Positions 52,897 to 63,717 of a DNA stretch of 64,000 bases are shown in pieces. The translations under genes were made by a program, and so were the position numbers. A model generated the notes under the pieces. That model was not told the origin of the DNA. It ran no database searches and saw only the letters and a program-made list of their open reading frames with translations. The stretch is taken from assembly GCA_963971575.1 (NCBI GenBank), contig OZ020624.1, forward strand, positions 3,725,001 to 3,789,000. Reading direction: 5' to 3'. Position 1 is the first letter of the stretch. The number at the start of each line of letters is the position of its first letter. This DNA is from Liopterus haemorrhoidalis (Eukaryota > Arthropoda > Insecta > Coleoptera > Dytiscidae).

Positions 52897-54096
52897 TTGA
52901 TGTGAAGTGTGAATTTTCACACATTGCAGGGTTTCGCAGGTATATAATAAGTGAAGGCGGCATGCTGAGTGTGTAGGACAAATTTTGCTTTGTAGTAACC
53001 ACGGCAAAATGAACGATCTTTTTAAAATAATTTATCGTCTGTTAATCTCAAAGAATTATTGATGTGAATTTTCACACATTTCAGGGTTTTGCAGGTATTT
53101 AGTAACTGAATGATGATTATTTGGGATGCCAAAACAAATTTTATGTCAAAATATTTTTTTATGAATTTTAATTCGAATGCCTAATACCATTATTTAAGTT
53201 TCTTAATATGTGCAGTATTTTTTTTACATAGCAAGGTTCATTAAGATTTTGAAAATTGCGCCTATGGCTTCTATTGGTTGCTTAAATCATTAGCCCCGCC
53301 CTCTGATTTCGTATACATTCATTATAATTTCAACACTCCCCACTGGTTATTAAATTTACGCTTTTAAAAATTAAATACAACATTTACCAAAACATCAGTT
53401 TGATAGAATAATTTAAACAAAAGAAAACTGCAAAAAAAAAACAGAAAAATTAAAATTGACAGGATTCGAACTCTAGTTTGCAAGTTACCTCTCTAGCAAA
53501 TTACAAAGCAATGACGAAACGCACATCGCTATGAGCGCTGAGTTATCTACTGGGTTTAATAGCGAATTAAATATTTAACATATTTTGGTTAAAAACACAA
53601 AAAATGCGTTATTTTCCGAAAACGTAATCTGATCAAAAATTCCTGTTGTACTATTCCGGTTCACACCAATGTACATTACTTAGAATTTTTTCAGATTTTT
53701 AGTTTAAACCATCTGGGCTACAGGGTGTGGGACAAAAAATTTTTTGCACAATTTTGGCAAAAATCGCGTCAAAATAATTTATTTTGCAAAAATAAAATTT
53801 TGATCGTTAATCCACGTACTAAGGGCTTTCATTTGATACCCTACTCGGAATTTAAAATTTTTTATTTTTTTTCGATGAGCACATATTTGTTTATATTTTT
53901 AGGGGGATATGTTTTTTAGATGTTTTAGTATTTTTCCTATGTGCGGGTCAAAAAGTTGTACAAGCACGCCAAATTTCAACTCTCTAGGTTTAGCCGTTTG
54001 GCTACAATTTTTACCGAACAGATAGACAGACAGACAGACGACAAAATGACGGTATAAGGGTTTTTTGGTGATACCTATAAAACCCTAAAAATGGTT
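52897..54096 (-). mobile_element. Family B element with two 3' termini (B10)
   Basis: On the minus strand: subterminal repeat (agggttttataggtatcacc, 54089), short GTCT tract (54022-54040), body, tRNA-like slot, middle block, and an inner 3' end at 53059 (ttgatgtgaattttcacaca). A second, complete 3' end of the 'ggcggcatgctgagtgtgta' variant follows at 52897-53052. Both termini keep the hairpin and subterminal repeat. Confidence 0.9.
53461..53545 (-). other. tRNA-like module in family B copy B10
   Basis: On the minus strand 'agcgctcatagcgatgtgc' is A-box-like and GAGTTCGAATCC is an almost canonical B-box, followed by the usual T-rich tract. The middle is longer than in a tRNA. Sequence unlike the other six modules. 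Confidence 0.5.
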
Positions 54097-54220
54097 CGAG
54101 AATTGGTTTGAACGCATTCAAAAGTGTATAAATCTTAAAGGCGAATATTTGGATTATTAAAGCAATAAACAGTTTGTTCAAAAAAAAATTCTCTGTTAGA
54201 TTTTGTAAATACTTAAAATC
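54097..54220 (+). pseudogene. mariner transposase extreme C-terminus
   Basis: RELV*THSKVYKS-type sequence corresponding to 'NWFERM.KCI' and the 3' region 'aacagtttgttcaaaaa' of the lineage at 57351-58380. It is cut exactly at the family B 5' end. Confidence 0.7.
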
Positions 54221-54708
54221 GCATCAGCTTGTTTATAAATTTCAAATATTTCAGTCATGTGAACTTGCTCTTTAACATTAACACTAAAAAATTACCTCAA
54301 ATATGGCCACGTTTGAAATAATATTAAATTAAAATTGTCACATCAAAGACCTTTACAAATATTTTTATGAAATAAGAAAAAAATATTCATTTAATTCGTT
54401 CTTGACATTACAATGTGACATATAAATGTCAAATTAACCAAGTTTTTTTATAAGTTTTTCGCCGATGGTTGTTTTTACAACACACATAAATAATGGAAAT
54501 TTATTAAGAAAGTTCCAAATTATAACCTTACCTAAGGTACATGAAATTAGGCCGTAAAAATAAGTTTCAAGGTTTAAAATTCAGGAAAGTAATGAACCAA
54601 AATTTGTTAGAAGTAAAATTTAATGTGTTGAGAGCTGCCGAGGCTTCGTGATAATAATGTTTTATATGGAACACAGAAATGCGGGTTCAACACCCGCTGC
54701 TTTACATA
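54221..54708. other. No gene seen
   Basis: AT-rich, without repeats or coding sequence that I can support. Confidence 0.4.
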
Positions 54709-55076
54709 TTATTTTCCTTCTGGTGCTGTACAAATCAGCTTAAGGACTGACTCAACCTCAAGTTGTTGACTTCTTGAGATGATGAAAATCGTTGTCAACG
54801 CATTTTTTGTTTGACATTGGGGATCAAAAAAAAAGTCGTTAAGGGATAAATCAGGTGAATACGGGCAATGAGACATTAATTCGATGTTTTTCTCCTTCAA
54901 ATAATCAATTGTTTGACGTGCAGTGTGGGAGATGGAATTGCCATGATGAAGAATGATGCGACATTTTTGGTTGTTTTTCCTCGTTTTGTCGATGACTTCT
55001 GGCAAACAAATTGTTGTATATCATTCAGCATTAACTGTTCTCCGATCCTCTAAAGGAATGGTTGCGACATGTCCAG
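54709..55076 (-). pseudogene. mariner transposase C-terminal half, interrupted by a hAT element
   Basis: LPEVIDKTRKNNQKC-type start, RIILHHGNSISHTARQTIDY, LKEKNIELMSHCPYSPDLSL. The second catalytic position reads HHGN where the family has HHDN, so Asp is replaced by Gly; the third Asp (SPD) is kept. The 5' continuation (GHV-type sequence) is split off by the element at 55077-56222, with only about 15 bp of it visible beyond. Confidence 0.85.
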
Positions 55077-56222
55077 TAGGGATGAGAAAAAACATCGATG
55101 TATCGAAAACATCGATGTTTTTACCATCGATGGTCAGCAGGCGATAGTATCGATAAAACATCGATGTCTACTACCGATGTCGATGTTTAAACTTTGAAAT
55201 TCAGAAACTACCGCTAGAGGCGATGGAATCTTTATAATTTAATTTTTGTTAAAATTAGTACACAAAATATAAGCGCCATCTATTGTGATATAACAATACT
55301 AATAGTGTTAGTTCTTATTCTTCTTAGCAGTTAGCAGAATACGAAAAAATAAGAAGAAACTTCTAATTTTTGCAAACAATGCGAACGACCAACGACGCCA
55401 ACGAACTTTTTCTTTTTAAGTCTTGTTGACACTTTCCCAGTTGTTATTCCTCCAATCCCTGGATTTTTGTAAGTTGTCATTAACTATTTTTTTATATATT
55501 GAAGTTGGCTTTTCCTGAACAAAATGATCAAAAGCTTCAATTAATCGGTAAAAGTAACTAGAATTGAAAATCAAGTAAACCAAAGGATCAGACTTTATTT
55601 CAATTTAAAAAAGTATAAAAATAATTGTGTATGACAGTGTTATTTTTATGTTAAATAATATAAAATTAACATTAAGATTACTATATTAGTATTGTAATTA
55701 AATCCAATATTTCATTTTAGAAATGTAAAAATAGTAAGGTCTGTTCTTTTGGTAATTAGATTTTCAATTCTAGTTACTTTTACCGACTGATTGAAGCTTT
55801 TGATCATTTTGTGCAGGAAAACTTCAATATATAAAAAAATATCTAATGACAAATTACAAAAATGAAAATTGCGGTTAGTTCCGCTTAATCGTTGGGAATA
55901 GACTGTAGGTACAAATTAGGATTATTATATTGGGTATAATAATATTAATGTGAAATTAATTACTATTAAAAAGGAATATTTCTATTTCAAAATATAATAA
56001 ATGCTTTTTGTGTATTATGTGTTACTTTTTTCGTATTTTATCTTTACATTATTAAATAAAACCTATATAATATAAATAAATAGCTTTTTTTAATATTAAT
56101 AAAACATCGATGTTTCCGATACATCGATGTTTTTCCTTCAATGTTTTTTCAACATCGATAGTAAGCACCGATGTTAACATCGATGTTAAACATCGATGTT
56201 TTACCTTCGATGTGCAACCCTA
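55077..56222. mobile_element. Ac-type hAT element with ATCGATGT subterminal repeats
   Basis: 8-bp duplication ATGTCCAG at 55069-55076 and 56223-56230. Ends TAGGGATG and, from the right, TAGGGTTG, like maize Ac (TAGGGATGAAA). Both ends are packed with aacatcgatgttt-type palindromes (at least four on the left, six on the right). 1146 bp, no transposase recognised. An inverted pair of family D pieces lies inside. Confidence 0.9.
55499..55905. repeat. Inverted pair of family D pieces
   Basis: 55499-55595 and 55739-55905 match each other in opposite orientation over 'aaaatgatcaaaagcttcaa' and 'gtaaaagtaactagaattga'. The right member is a near-complete copy ending 'ggttagttccgcttaatcg'; the left is partial. 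They resemble 46727-46880. Confidence 0.75.
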
Positions 56223-56237
56223 ATGTCCAGTACAAAA

Positions 56238-56718
56238 GTATTACGTGTGTATTGTACTCGTTTGTCTCTAATTTTGTGTATAATACTCAAAATATTGAAA
56301 AATCTCTTTAAAAAAATATAAAACATTGCCCTCTGAATCCTTTTCAAAACAAATCTCACCGAAAATTAACCATATTTTAAAATATACAGTCCCAGCGTTT
56401 TAATAACTCTGAATCAAATATCCGGATAAGGGGTAGGGTTCATATAACGAGGGTGCGTTCAGCCGACAGCGAATGTGACATCACATAGCAACAGATGCGG
56501 TGGTCACAGATGTGGCTCCCTTGGGCAGCGGCGCACGTCATTCGGGGCTCGACCAACCTCCACGTCCAGACCCTTAGGGAACAGTGACTAACGTGTTGGA
56601 CTCCGGGACTTTTAATCCTGTTAATGTTAAAAAAAGTAATTTTTGGTAAAACATTTGGGTTTAAAATATAATGGTTTCTGTAAAATGTTTATTTTTCGAT
56701 AGTGAAGTAAAGAATGTG
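56238..56718. other. No gene seen; GC-rich patch
   Basis: 56450-56620 is GC-rich (cgagggtgcgttcagccgac, gggcagcggcgcacgtcatt). The tail 'ccgggacttttaatcctg' recalls a tRNA-Lys anticodon arm, but no B-box follows. Confidence 0.4.
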
Positions 56719-56726
56719 ATATAGAG

Positions 56727-57041
56727 CAGTGTTTCTCAACCAAAAACGCACTGCGGACCAGTATAATATATAATTTTCTAACGCGGACCACTAATAATAA
56801 TTGTTGGTTAATATTTTTGCAAGAAAACAAATATATTTAATGTGCTACTAAATACATTTATTTTATTTGTAGAAAATCACAGATAATTTACAGAAAATAA
56901 ACAAAATATAAATTATTTGCATAAAAAATGTGCATAAAAATGTTTAAAAAAAAATTGCAAAATACACAAAACCTTTCGCGGACCACTAAAATTTTTCTGG
57001 GGACCACTGGTGGTCCGCGGAACACCTGTTGAGAAACACTG
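56727..57041. mobile_element. hAT MITE, family C copy 2
   Basis: 8-bp duplication ATATAGAG at 56719-56726 and 57042-57049; ends CAGTGTTTCTCAACC and GTTGAGAAACACTG; 315 bp. Directly after the right duplication another hAT-like end begins (cagtgttcttcaaccc), so this MITE landed at the tip of a different hAT element. Confidence 0.93.
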
Positions 57042-57049
57042 ATATAGAG

Positions 57050-57350
57050 CAGTGTTCTTCAACCCATGCTGCCGGTCCGCGAAATATTTCGACCGAATCA
57101 TGTAGATGCACACTTCTATTCACGAGTATATAGAACATTTTTTTAGTCGACCCAGAAGCTAACTTTTGTCCGAACTAGTAGCAATACAACGCATCTCGCG
57201 CCTATTTTTCATACTTCTGAAGAAGCAAGCTCTTTGGAATAGTCGCTTATAAGAGGAAGATATAGAAATGTTGAAAGAACTTTTGAAAGATGTTTTGATT
57301 GCTGCTGATGTCAACCAGAAAGCCGTATTCATTTATTAAAAATTTTAATA
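57050..57350. other. One end of a second hAT-like element
   Basis: 'cagtgttcttcaacccatgc' and 'ggtccgcgaaatatttc' look like a hAT terminus of another family. No second end is found before the mariner at 57351. A stretch at 57240-57340 reads MLKELLKDVLIAADVNQKA in one frame, unassigned. Confidence 0.5.
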
Positions 57351-58380
57351 ATTATCCCTGAAAGCCTAACTCAACAACAATGCATAGATTCACTTCGTTC
57401 AACTTTTGGTAATGAAGCATCATCTAAAAGACTGTTTACAATTGGTTTTCAGAATTTCGTCGTGGTCGTGAGTCCGTCAGTGATAAATCTCGTGAAGGTC
57501 GATCAAAATCTGTCGAAGATTCAAAAAAACATCGATGCTGTGCGCAAAATGTTTGAAGAAGATCAACATGCGACTTACCGTGAGATAGAGGCATCCTTTG
57601 GCATATCGTAGACTGCAATACATTCGATTTTGCATGAACATTTAGCTATGAAAAAGATCTGTTCCCGATGGATTCCGCAGTATTTGATGGAAACTCAAAA
57701 AAAGGCTGGTGTTGATTGATGTAAGGGAATGCTAAAAAGATTCAACCTAGGCACTGCAAAATCCGTTGCAACATCGTTACAGGTGATGAAACTTGGATTT
57801 ATTCATATGAACCGGAAACTAAGGAACAATCCACTGTTTGGGTCTTCCAAGATGAACCGAGAGCCACAAAAGTTGTTCGTTCACGAAGCACTTGAAATTA
57901 TCGCTTGTTTCTTCGGTTGTACTGGACATGTAACCATTCCTTTCGAGGATCGGAGAACAGTTAATGCTGAATGGTATACAAGAATTTGTTTGCTAGAAGT
58001 CATCGACAAAATTAAGAAAAACAATCCAAAAAGGTCGCATCAATCTTAATCATGACAATGCAAGCTCCCATACAGCACGTGAAACAATTGATTATTTGAA
58101 GGAGAAAAACATCGAATTTATGTCTCATTGCCCGTATTCACCTGATTTAACCGCACAACTTTTTTTGTTCTCCAATGTCATCTCCATTCTCAAAATCAAA
58201 AAATGCGTGGACAGCGAATTTTCATTACGTCAAGAAACTGTTGAAGCCTTCGAAAACCATGTTTTTGTGATACCAACTTCAGAGTGGAAAAAATGTATCG
58301 AGATTTGGTTTGAACGCAAAAGTGTATAAATCTTAAAGGCGAATATTTTGAAAAGCAAGAAAACAGTTTGTTCCAATTTA
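57351..58380 (+). pseudogene. mariner transposase, near full length
   Basis: LTQQQCIDSLRSTFGNEASS, KMFEEDQHATYREIEASFGI, a stop, AIHSILHEHLAMKKICSRWI, then in shifted frames 'vtgdetwiysyepet' (first catalytic D), IACFFGCTGHVTIPFEDRRT, VNAEWYTRICLLEVIDKIKK, 'hdnassht' (second D), MSHCPYSPDLTAQLFLFSNV (third D) and 'kmrgqr'. The C-terminal tail is followed by an 'aacagtttgtt' 3' region. All domains are present but at least five frame breaks or stops are visible. Confidence 0.88.
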
Positions 58381-59125
58381 AATGTTTCTTTCTTAGTTTT
58401 TGTAAAAACTTAAAAAGTAGCCTTCATATATATATATATATATATATATATTGTTCTTATGGATCGAATTTTAAGGATTAGTCTCTAACTATTTACTTTT
58501 AGGGTTCTAATTTAATTAATTTGAGATGGCAAGGCGGAAATATTCATGCCCTATCCGGAATTCGAATCCGAGACGTTTGGCAAGCAAAGCTATTTTTCTA
58601 CGTAACCCAAGCCAATACATAAAAGCACATTTTTTTAAATTTGATAAACCAAAGCTCAAAATCAAAAATAACGTCTTTACATTTTATATTTCAGAATGGT
58701 TAAAATAATGACAGATATCTATAAATAACACCCCCATAAAAAATAATTAAATCTCCCTTTTTTCAGCGGCTTTTTTGGGAAGAATAATGGGGTAACACTT
58801 CACAAATTGCCGTCCATTTTAGGGGTGTCTTTCACACGGCTCCCTGGGGGCAGAACACAAATAACAACCTCAACTCTCATATAAATATTTCACAGAAATG
58901 AGAATTTTAATTAAAAATATTTAAAAATAACTCACTGAAAATGTCAAACTGCTGAATGGACATACCTGAAACAGAAAATAAAATATTAGTACAATATTAA
59001 ATTTATTTAATTTGTGATTTTTATTTAGTATTGGCACACATGATACATGGAAAGACCTGGTAATTGATCAAGATGGTAGACTTATGTGAATGAGGCCAAC
59101 AGTCCACTTGACTGATAGTGACTAT
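58381..59125. other. No gene seen; weak tRNA-like patch
   Basis: (TA)n at about 58427-58452. On the minus strand 58545-58620 has a B-box-like GGATTCGAATTCC with a poor A-box. The rest is AT-rich. Confidence 0.4.
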
Positions 59126-59127
59126 AC

Positions 59128-59523
59128 TCTATCTCCGAAAGACTGACAGCAATATAATTTATTATTTGTAAAAAGTTATTGTATTATCACACAGAAGCGG
59201 TAAAACACAAGCGACAAAATATGAATAGTTCGAAACGAAATATTGTTAAAAACAACCGAGTGTGCCGCACATATTATATGGGAATATGAACTAGGGTTAA
59301 ACACAATAGGCCATAAAAATTTGACCCTAAAATTTTGAGGAAAAATATAGTCACAGGGGTGTGTTTAATATGATAAATATGGTCACAGGCGTGCGTTTAA
59401 TAAAATGATAAATAGTAATATAGAAATACACAAAACCAATTTAACCGTGTTTAAAATGTGCACGACACTGGTAACTGCCTGACAAAATGAATTATTACTA
59501 TCAGTCTTTCAGAGATAGAGTAT
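59128..59523. mobile_element. MITE with 'CTCTATCTCYGAAAGACTGA' ends, 396 bp
   Basis: Inverted ends ctctatctccgaaagactga (left) and ctctatctctgaaagactga (from the right), with TATA just outside on both sides, suggesting a TA target. Two 'atagtcacaggygtgygttt' repeats lie inside. No coding sequence. Confidence 0.85.
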
Positions 59524-59732
59524 AAAGAAGGAGAAGAAATTGTGATTCAAAAATGAAAAAAATAGCTTTGTTCCAGCAGAGTTTGCAGTAGTCCTGTGCT
59601 AGAATTGGAACTGTAAATATTAATATACGCACTGATTTGTGTTGTTTGGAATCGTTCTAATTTAGTGTTTGCTGGAACACAATTGGAATTTTAAATATAT
59701 AAACACCGAAAGGCCTCGAGTCAAAATAGCAT

Positions 59733-60440
59733 ACGAGGGGAGGTCAAAAATTTCACAAAATAGAGGGGTAGAAGGGTAAAAATAACATAATATTATTTTT
59801 TATTTTCAATATGCTCCCCCTTAACCTTAATACATTTGTCCGATCTTTCAATAAATTTATTTATACCCTCGAAAATAAGTTTTTATTTGTCCTCAAAATA
59901 AACTGAAACGGCATCTTGTTCGTCTCTCGTAAATTTCTTCCCTCGAAGCTCTTTTTTCAGTTTCGGGAACAAATAATAGCCTGACGGGGCCAAGTCTGGA
60001 CTGCAGGGAGGGTGTTTTTTAATTTTGAAAGCTACAGTCACTAGAACACTCGACGCGCTCATGTTTCTGAAGCGGCGTGAGCATTCTTGGCAGCCATCTT
60101 GCACTGACTTTTGACATCCCTTGGTGCTGATGGAGGTTATTTCAAATAGTTTTAGATGATACTCCAACCATTTCTGCAAACGGATTTTTCTTCAAAAGGC
60201 ATCTCCCAATACAAGTTTTTCAATAATTTTTGAAGTGCCCTCAGCGGGTCGTCCTGAGCGAGGTTCGCCTTCAGTCGACTCCCTGCCTTGCTTAAAAAGG
60301 TTATACCATTTGTAAACCATGAGTTTTCCAGGGAACCAGTCCTCATAAACCATTGATATCTCTTCCAAAATGGTTTGAGGAGTTTTTCCTTGTTTTGTGA
60401 GGAACTTTATAACAGAACTCAATTTTGTCCATAGTTTGGC
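59733..60440 (-). pseudogene. mariner transposase, internally deleted (fourth lineage)
   Basis: From 60436: MDKIE, a 1-2 nt slip, SVIKFLTKQGKTPQTILEEI, VYKWYNLFKQGRESTEGEPR, SGRPAEGTSKIIEK, then fragments of the second helix-turn-helix, and after a large deletion PPCSPDLAPSGYYLFPKLKK (third catalytic D) and ELRGKKFTRDEQ. The first and second aspartates are in the deleted part. The left inverted end is 'cgaggggaggtcaaaaattt' at 59733; a matching right end is not found. Confidence 0.85.
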
Positions 60441-60789
60441 TACTTGGTTATTCGGTTAATATTTGTTTTTATTTGGTTATTCGGCGATATCTCCCAGCCT
60501 AATGTAGCAACCATGTTGCAACTTGGTACAGTTACATATTACTTACTTCTTATTGCTGGATGTAAGGGAATGTTTATAAATCTCTTGGATAAGATGAAAT
60601 CGTGCAAAAGAATCTCTCAAAAAACTCCAAAGAATTGCTTACTGGGAAGTTGTTGACAGTATGGTATATAAAGGCTCCCTTATCCATAGTTCTAGTACAT
60701 GTGAATTTGAAATATGCCGCCGCATTCAACTGGTACGCTGGTAAGCAATGAGCACAAGATTTGGACAGATAATAATATATCCCGCCAAA
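60441..60789. other. No gene seen
   Basis: AT-rich sequence between the mariner and the next retroelement relic; no support for a gene. Confidence 0.35.
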
Positions 60790-61200
60790 GCAAATGTATA
60801 CTGGTAAACCCGTTTTCCTTTACACCTTTGAAACATGGGTAATCAAAACAGCAGATAGGGCTCGCATAGACGCATTTGATATATAGTGTTGTCACCGCAT
60901 GTTACGAATACCATAGACAGATAAGCGTACAACTGTATCAGTTCTTGGTGTAGTTAATCGTACCCAACGTCTTTCAAAGCAACCTTTGCATGAATACTAA
61001 AATCCTGTAAGCATGTCACCCTCCACAATAATTTGGAGAAATTTATCGTGCAGAGGAACCCAGAAGAAACGAGCCACCGCAGTAGATCACCACGATGGAC
61101 GGATCTTATATCCAGCCTCTCAGGAACGAATCTCATGACAGCTGTTAAAGATACCGAAGATCGAGTTACATGGCAACGTTGGTTCAGAGAGTATTAAACA
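60790..61200 (+). pseudogene. Non-LTR (RTE-like) ORF2 C-terminal relic
   Basis: TFETWVIKTADRARIDAFDI, stop, CCHRMLRIP, stop, TDKRTTVSVLGVVNRTQRLS, KQPLHEY; then in another frame SRSPRWTDLISSLSGTNLMT, AVKDTEDRVTWQRWFREY and a stop. 'ETW.....D...I.AF....CCHR.LRI.WTD..T' is the typical block after the RT in this group. Stops are frequent. Confidence 0.78.
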
Positions 61201-61397
61201 AAGATGATTCATAAGCATGTGATCACTACATGTCGTTCGCGATGTTAGATTAAGAAGAAGATATTCTTGATTAGGCTATTGACAAGTATATTTGATAAGT
61301 GTAAGGTATGTAATTTCATTTACATTTTGTATTTTAGTGTCCTAGTTTTATAAACGGCTACAGAAGAGTTCCTTGAATAAAATGAGTGGATAATGTG

Positions 61398-61510
61398 CAC
61401 GAAGACCTGCAAAGGATCGATGCCCATAATTGGAAAAGATTAGCGCGTAACCATGGAAGGTGAAAGAAGTTTGCGGAGGTGGCAAAAACCCTCTAAGGGT
61501 TGTAAAAGCC
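61398..61510 (+). pseudogene. Second RTE-like C-terminal scrap
   Basis: VHEDLQRIDAHNWKRLARNH, a stop, KKFAEVAKTL, stop, GL. The 'V.EDL.....NWK.LA.DR..W......A' pattern is the usual end of another RTE-type protein. It is separate from the relic at 60790-61200. Confidence 0.65.
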
Positions 61511-62337
61511 AGTTGATTATAATACAGTTACCATCGTACATGGAAACTACATAATTCATGTTCTACAAGTCGATTATCTTCAGCAATTTAAATGAACGAG
61601 AGGAGAGAGTAATAAGCAAAAACATTTCTTCCTATCGCTGTCAAACGAGTTGGGCGCCAAACTACTCTTTCATCTTGCACTGTATCACGTCTGTCCAAGT
61701 ATTTTTTAAATTCTCGATAAATTTATAAACCATAATAAATCATAACCCAATAAATTCAAATTGAAATTTGGCAGCTGCGTATATTTGTTAGAAATTCGCA
61801 TACATTATTGGCTTCCGTATGTCGCGTATGGTAAACAGAATCCTTTATAATTATATTATACTAATATTTGTAGATTCTTAACGCAATAGCGAGCTAAACT
61901 AATAATATATTACCGTTTTTTTAATGCAAATTATATACAGTGCGTGACAAAATAATTTCCAACGAACATTTACCATCGCAGTAATTTATACGACACATTC
62001 ACATGCTGTGTTTACATGTAATCTGTTATAATTTTTTACATTTTAAATCTGGAATTGAGGAAATTAAACATATGGAGCTTTTATTTACAGGACAACATTT
62101 GTGTATTTATGTATATTTATGTTTGTATACATACATGCATTTCTATATGTGTTTGTATAATGAATATATGTGCATGTATATATAATGTGAATGAATGTGT
62201 TTATGTATAGGTGTTTTTTGTTTCTTCTAAGCCATCTTCTTTCCAGATAGATAATACTTTATTTATGTACCTTTCGGTTTAAATCTACATATTTGCATTA
62301 TTAACTTTATATTTCACATAAAAAACTATAATTATTG
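61511..62337. other. No gene seen
   Basis: AT-rich. At 62090-62190 'tatgtatat/gtttgtat/catgtatata' repeats give a Tyr/Cys-rich frame of no significance. Confidence 0.4.
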
Positions 62338-63115
62338 CTAACTAGGGTATCTTCGCTTCAAATTCCTTCTTCTCTCCAAGACCTCTTCCATCCATGTCCA
62401 TCCTTGGCCTGAATCACACAGCACATATTTTCTTGTCTCTTCTTTATATTTCATTTCTCCGAAAATCTTCAGTATGTGCTCTATGGTTTCTCTTTCCTCT
62501 CCACACAATCTGCACATTCTTTGTTCATCCTTTCTCCAGTATTCGTTTTCCCTTTCCTCATTTCCGCACCTAATTCTCGCTATTATTTTCTTCTTATCTC
62601 CGTTCATTTTTGTTTTTAGGTACTCTGGTATCTGTGTCATCGAAGTCTTTACATATTTGCCGTTATATCTGGAATTTGTTAGGCTCTCGCTTCTTTCTTG
62701 CCCTTGGATATCCCTCATTCTATCTCTTATTTCCAGTATCACATCTTGTCCTCCCAACCTTTTTATAGATATCTCCCTTGTTGAGTAGCCGTTATATTCA
62801 AGTCTTTTTCTTCTTTTTACTTCCCATTTGGATTCAATCTTTCTTTGCTCCAATTTTCTTTCTGTTTCTGCCCAGCATTGGTTTAGCAATTTTTTTCTGG
62901 ATGTCTTATTATCCTCTCTTCAAATTTAATTGCTCTTTTTGTAGCTTCTATCCTGATGTTGTCAACTTTCACTTCTTCTAATATTATGTACTGCGGTGTA
63001 CATTTGTCTAGACCCAATGTCCACTTAATATATTTATTTTGCACCGCTTCTAATTTCTCTTGGTTCTCCCATCTTCTTTCTAAATTTAGTTACCTTGTTA
63101 CCCAGTCTTTTGATA
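62338..63115 (-). pseudogene. Non-LTR retrotransposon ORF2 C-terminus, best copy
   Basis: From 63115: RRWENQEKLEAVQNKYIKWT, LGLDKCTPQYIILEEVKVDN, then one frameshift near 62895 and a 183-codon frame: SKWEVKRRKRLEYNGYSTRE, QIPEYLKTKMNGDKKKIIAR, IRCGNEERENEYWRKDEQRM, CRLCGEERETIEHILKIFGE and a natural stop. The C-x2-C...H block is complete. It lies downstream of where the RT would be. The plus-strand frames here are shadows. Same family as 11175-11560 and 16618-17319. Confidence 0.88.
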
Positions 63116-63397
63116 CAGGAGCTCTAAATAAATCTAGAGATATGCAACTGCATCACTCTCTGAGAATTGTTAAGTACACTTTCAGACAATGACATATAAC
63201 CTCAATATGGATGAGTCCATGGCGATTTAGGATTTGTTTGTAACCCCCTACTAAGATCGTCTCCTCTACCTGAGCTAGCAGTTTTGCGTTTGACGTTTCA
63301 AACAGATAATAATTTAACTGCACCTCACTATTCTTATTTTTTCCTGTTAGTCAATGATTGTAACCTTGCCCTATTTTGTAACCACGCTCGTCTAGAC

Positions 63398-63709
63398 CAG
63401 TATTTCTCAATAAAAACCGTACCGCGGACAAGTAAAATATATAATTTTCTAACGCGGACCACTAATATTTTTGGTTATTTTTTTGCAAGAAAACAAATAT
63501 ATTTAATGTGCTACTAAATACATTTATTTTATTTGTAGAAAATCACAGAAATTTTACAGAAAATAAACAAAATATATATTATTTACATGAAAAATGTGCA
63601 TAAAAAATAACTAAAAACACGCAAAAAACACATAGAAAAACTTTCGCGGACCACTAAAATTTTTCTGCGGACCACTGGTGGTCCGGGGACCACCTGTTGA
63701 GAAACACTG
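63398..63709. mobile_element. hAT MITE, family C copy 3
   Basis: 8-bp duplication GTCTAGAC at 63390-63397 and 63710-63717; ends CAGTATTTCTCAA (one change) and GTTGAGAAACACTG; 312 bp. The target GTCTAGAC is itself a palindrome. Confidence 0.93.
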
Positions 63710-63717
63710 GTCTAGAC

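Noticed and set aside
56560..56625. tRNA-Lys-like anticodon arm in a GC-rich patch
   Set aside because: No B-box or acceptor stem follows; a single arm is not enough.
58545..58620. tRNA-like or SINE head on the minus strand
   Set aside because: Only the B-box-like GGATTCGAATTCC is convincing, and it is itself palindromic; no body or tail is visible.
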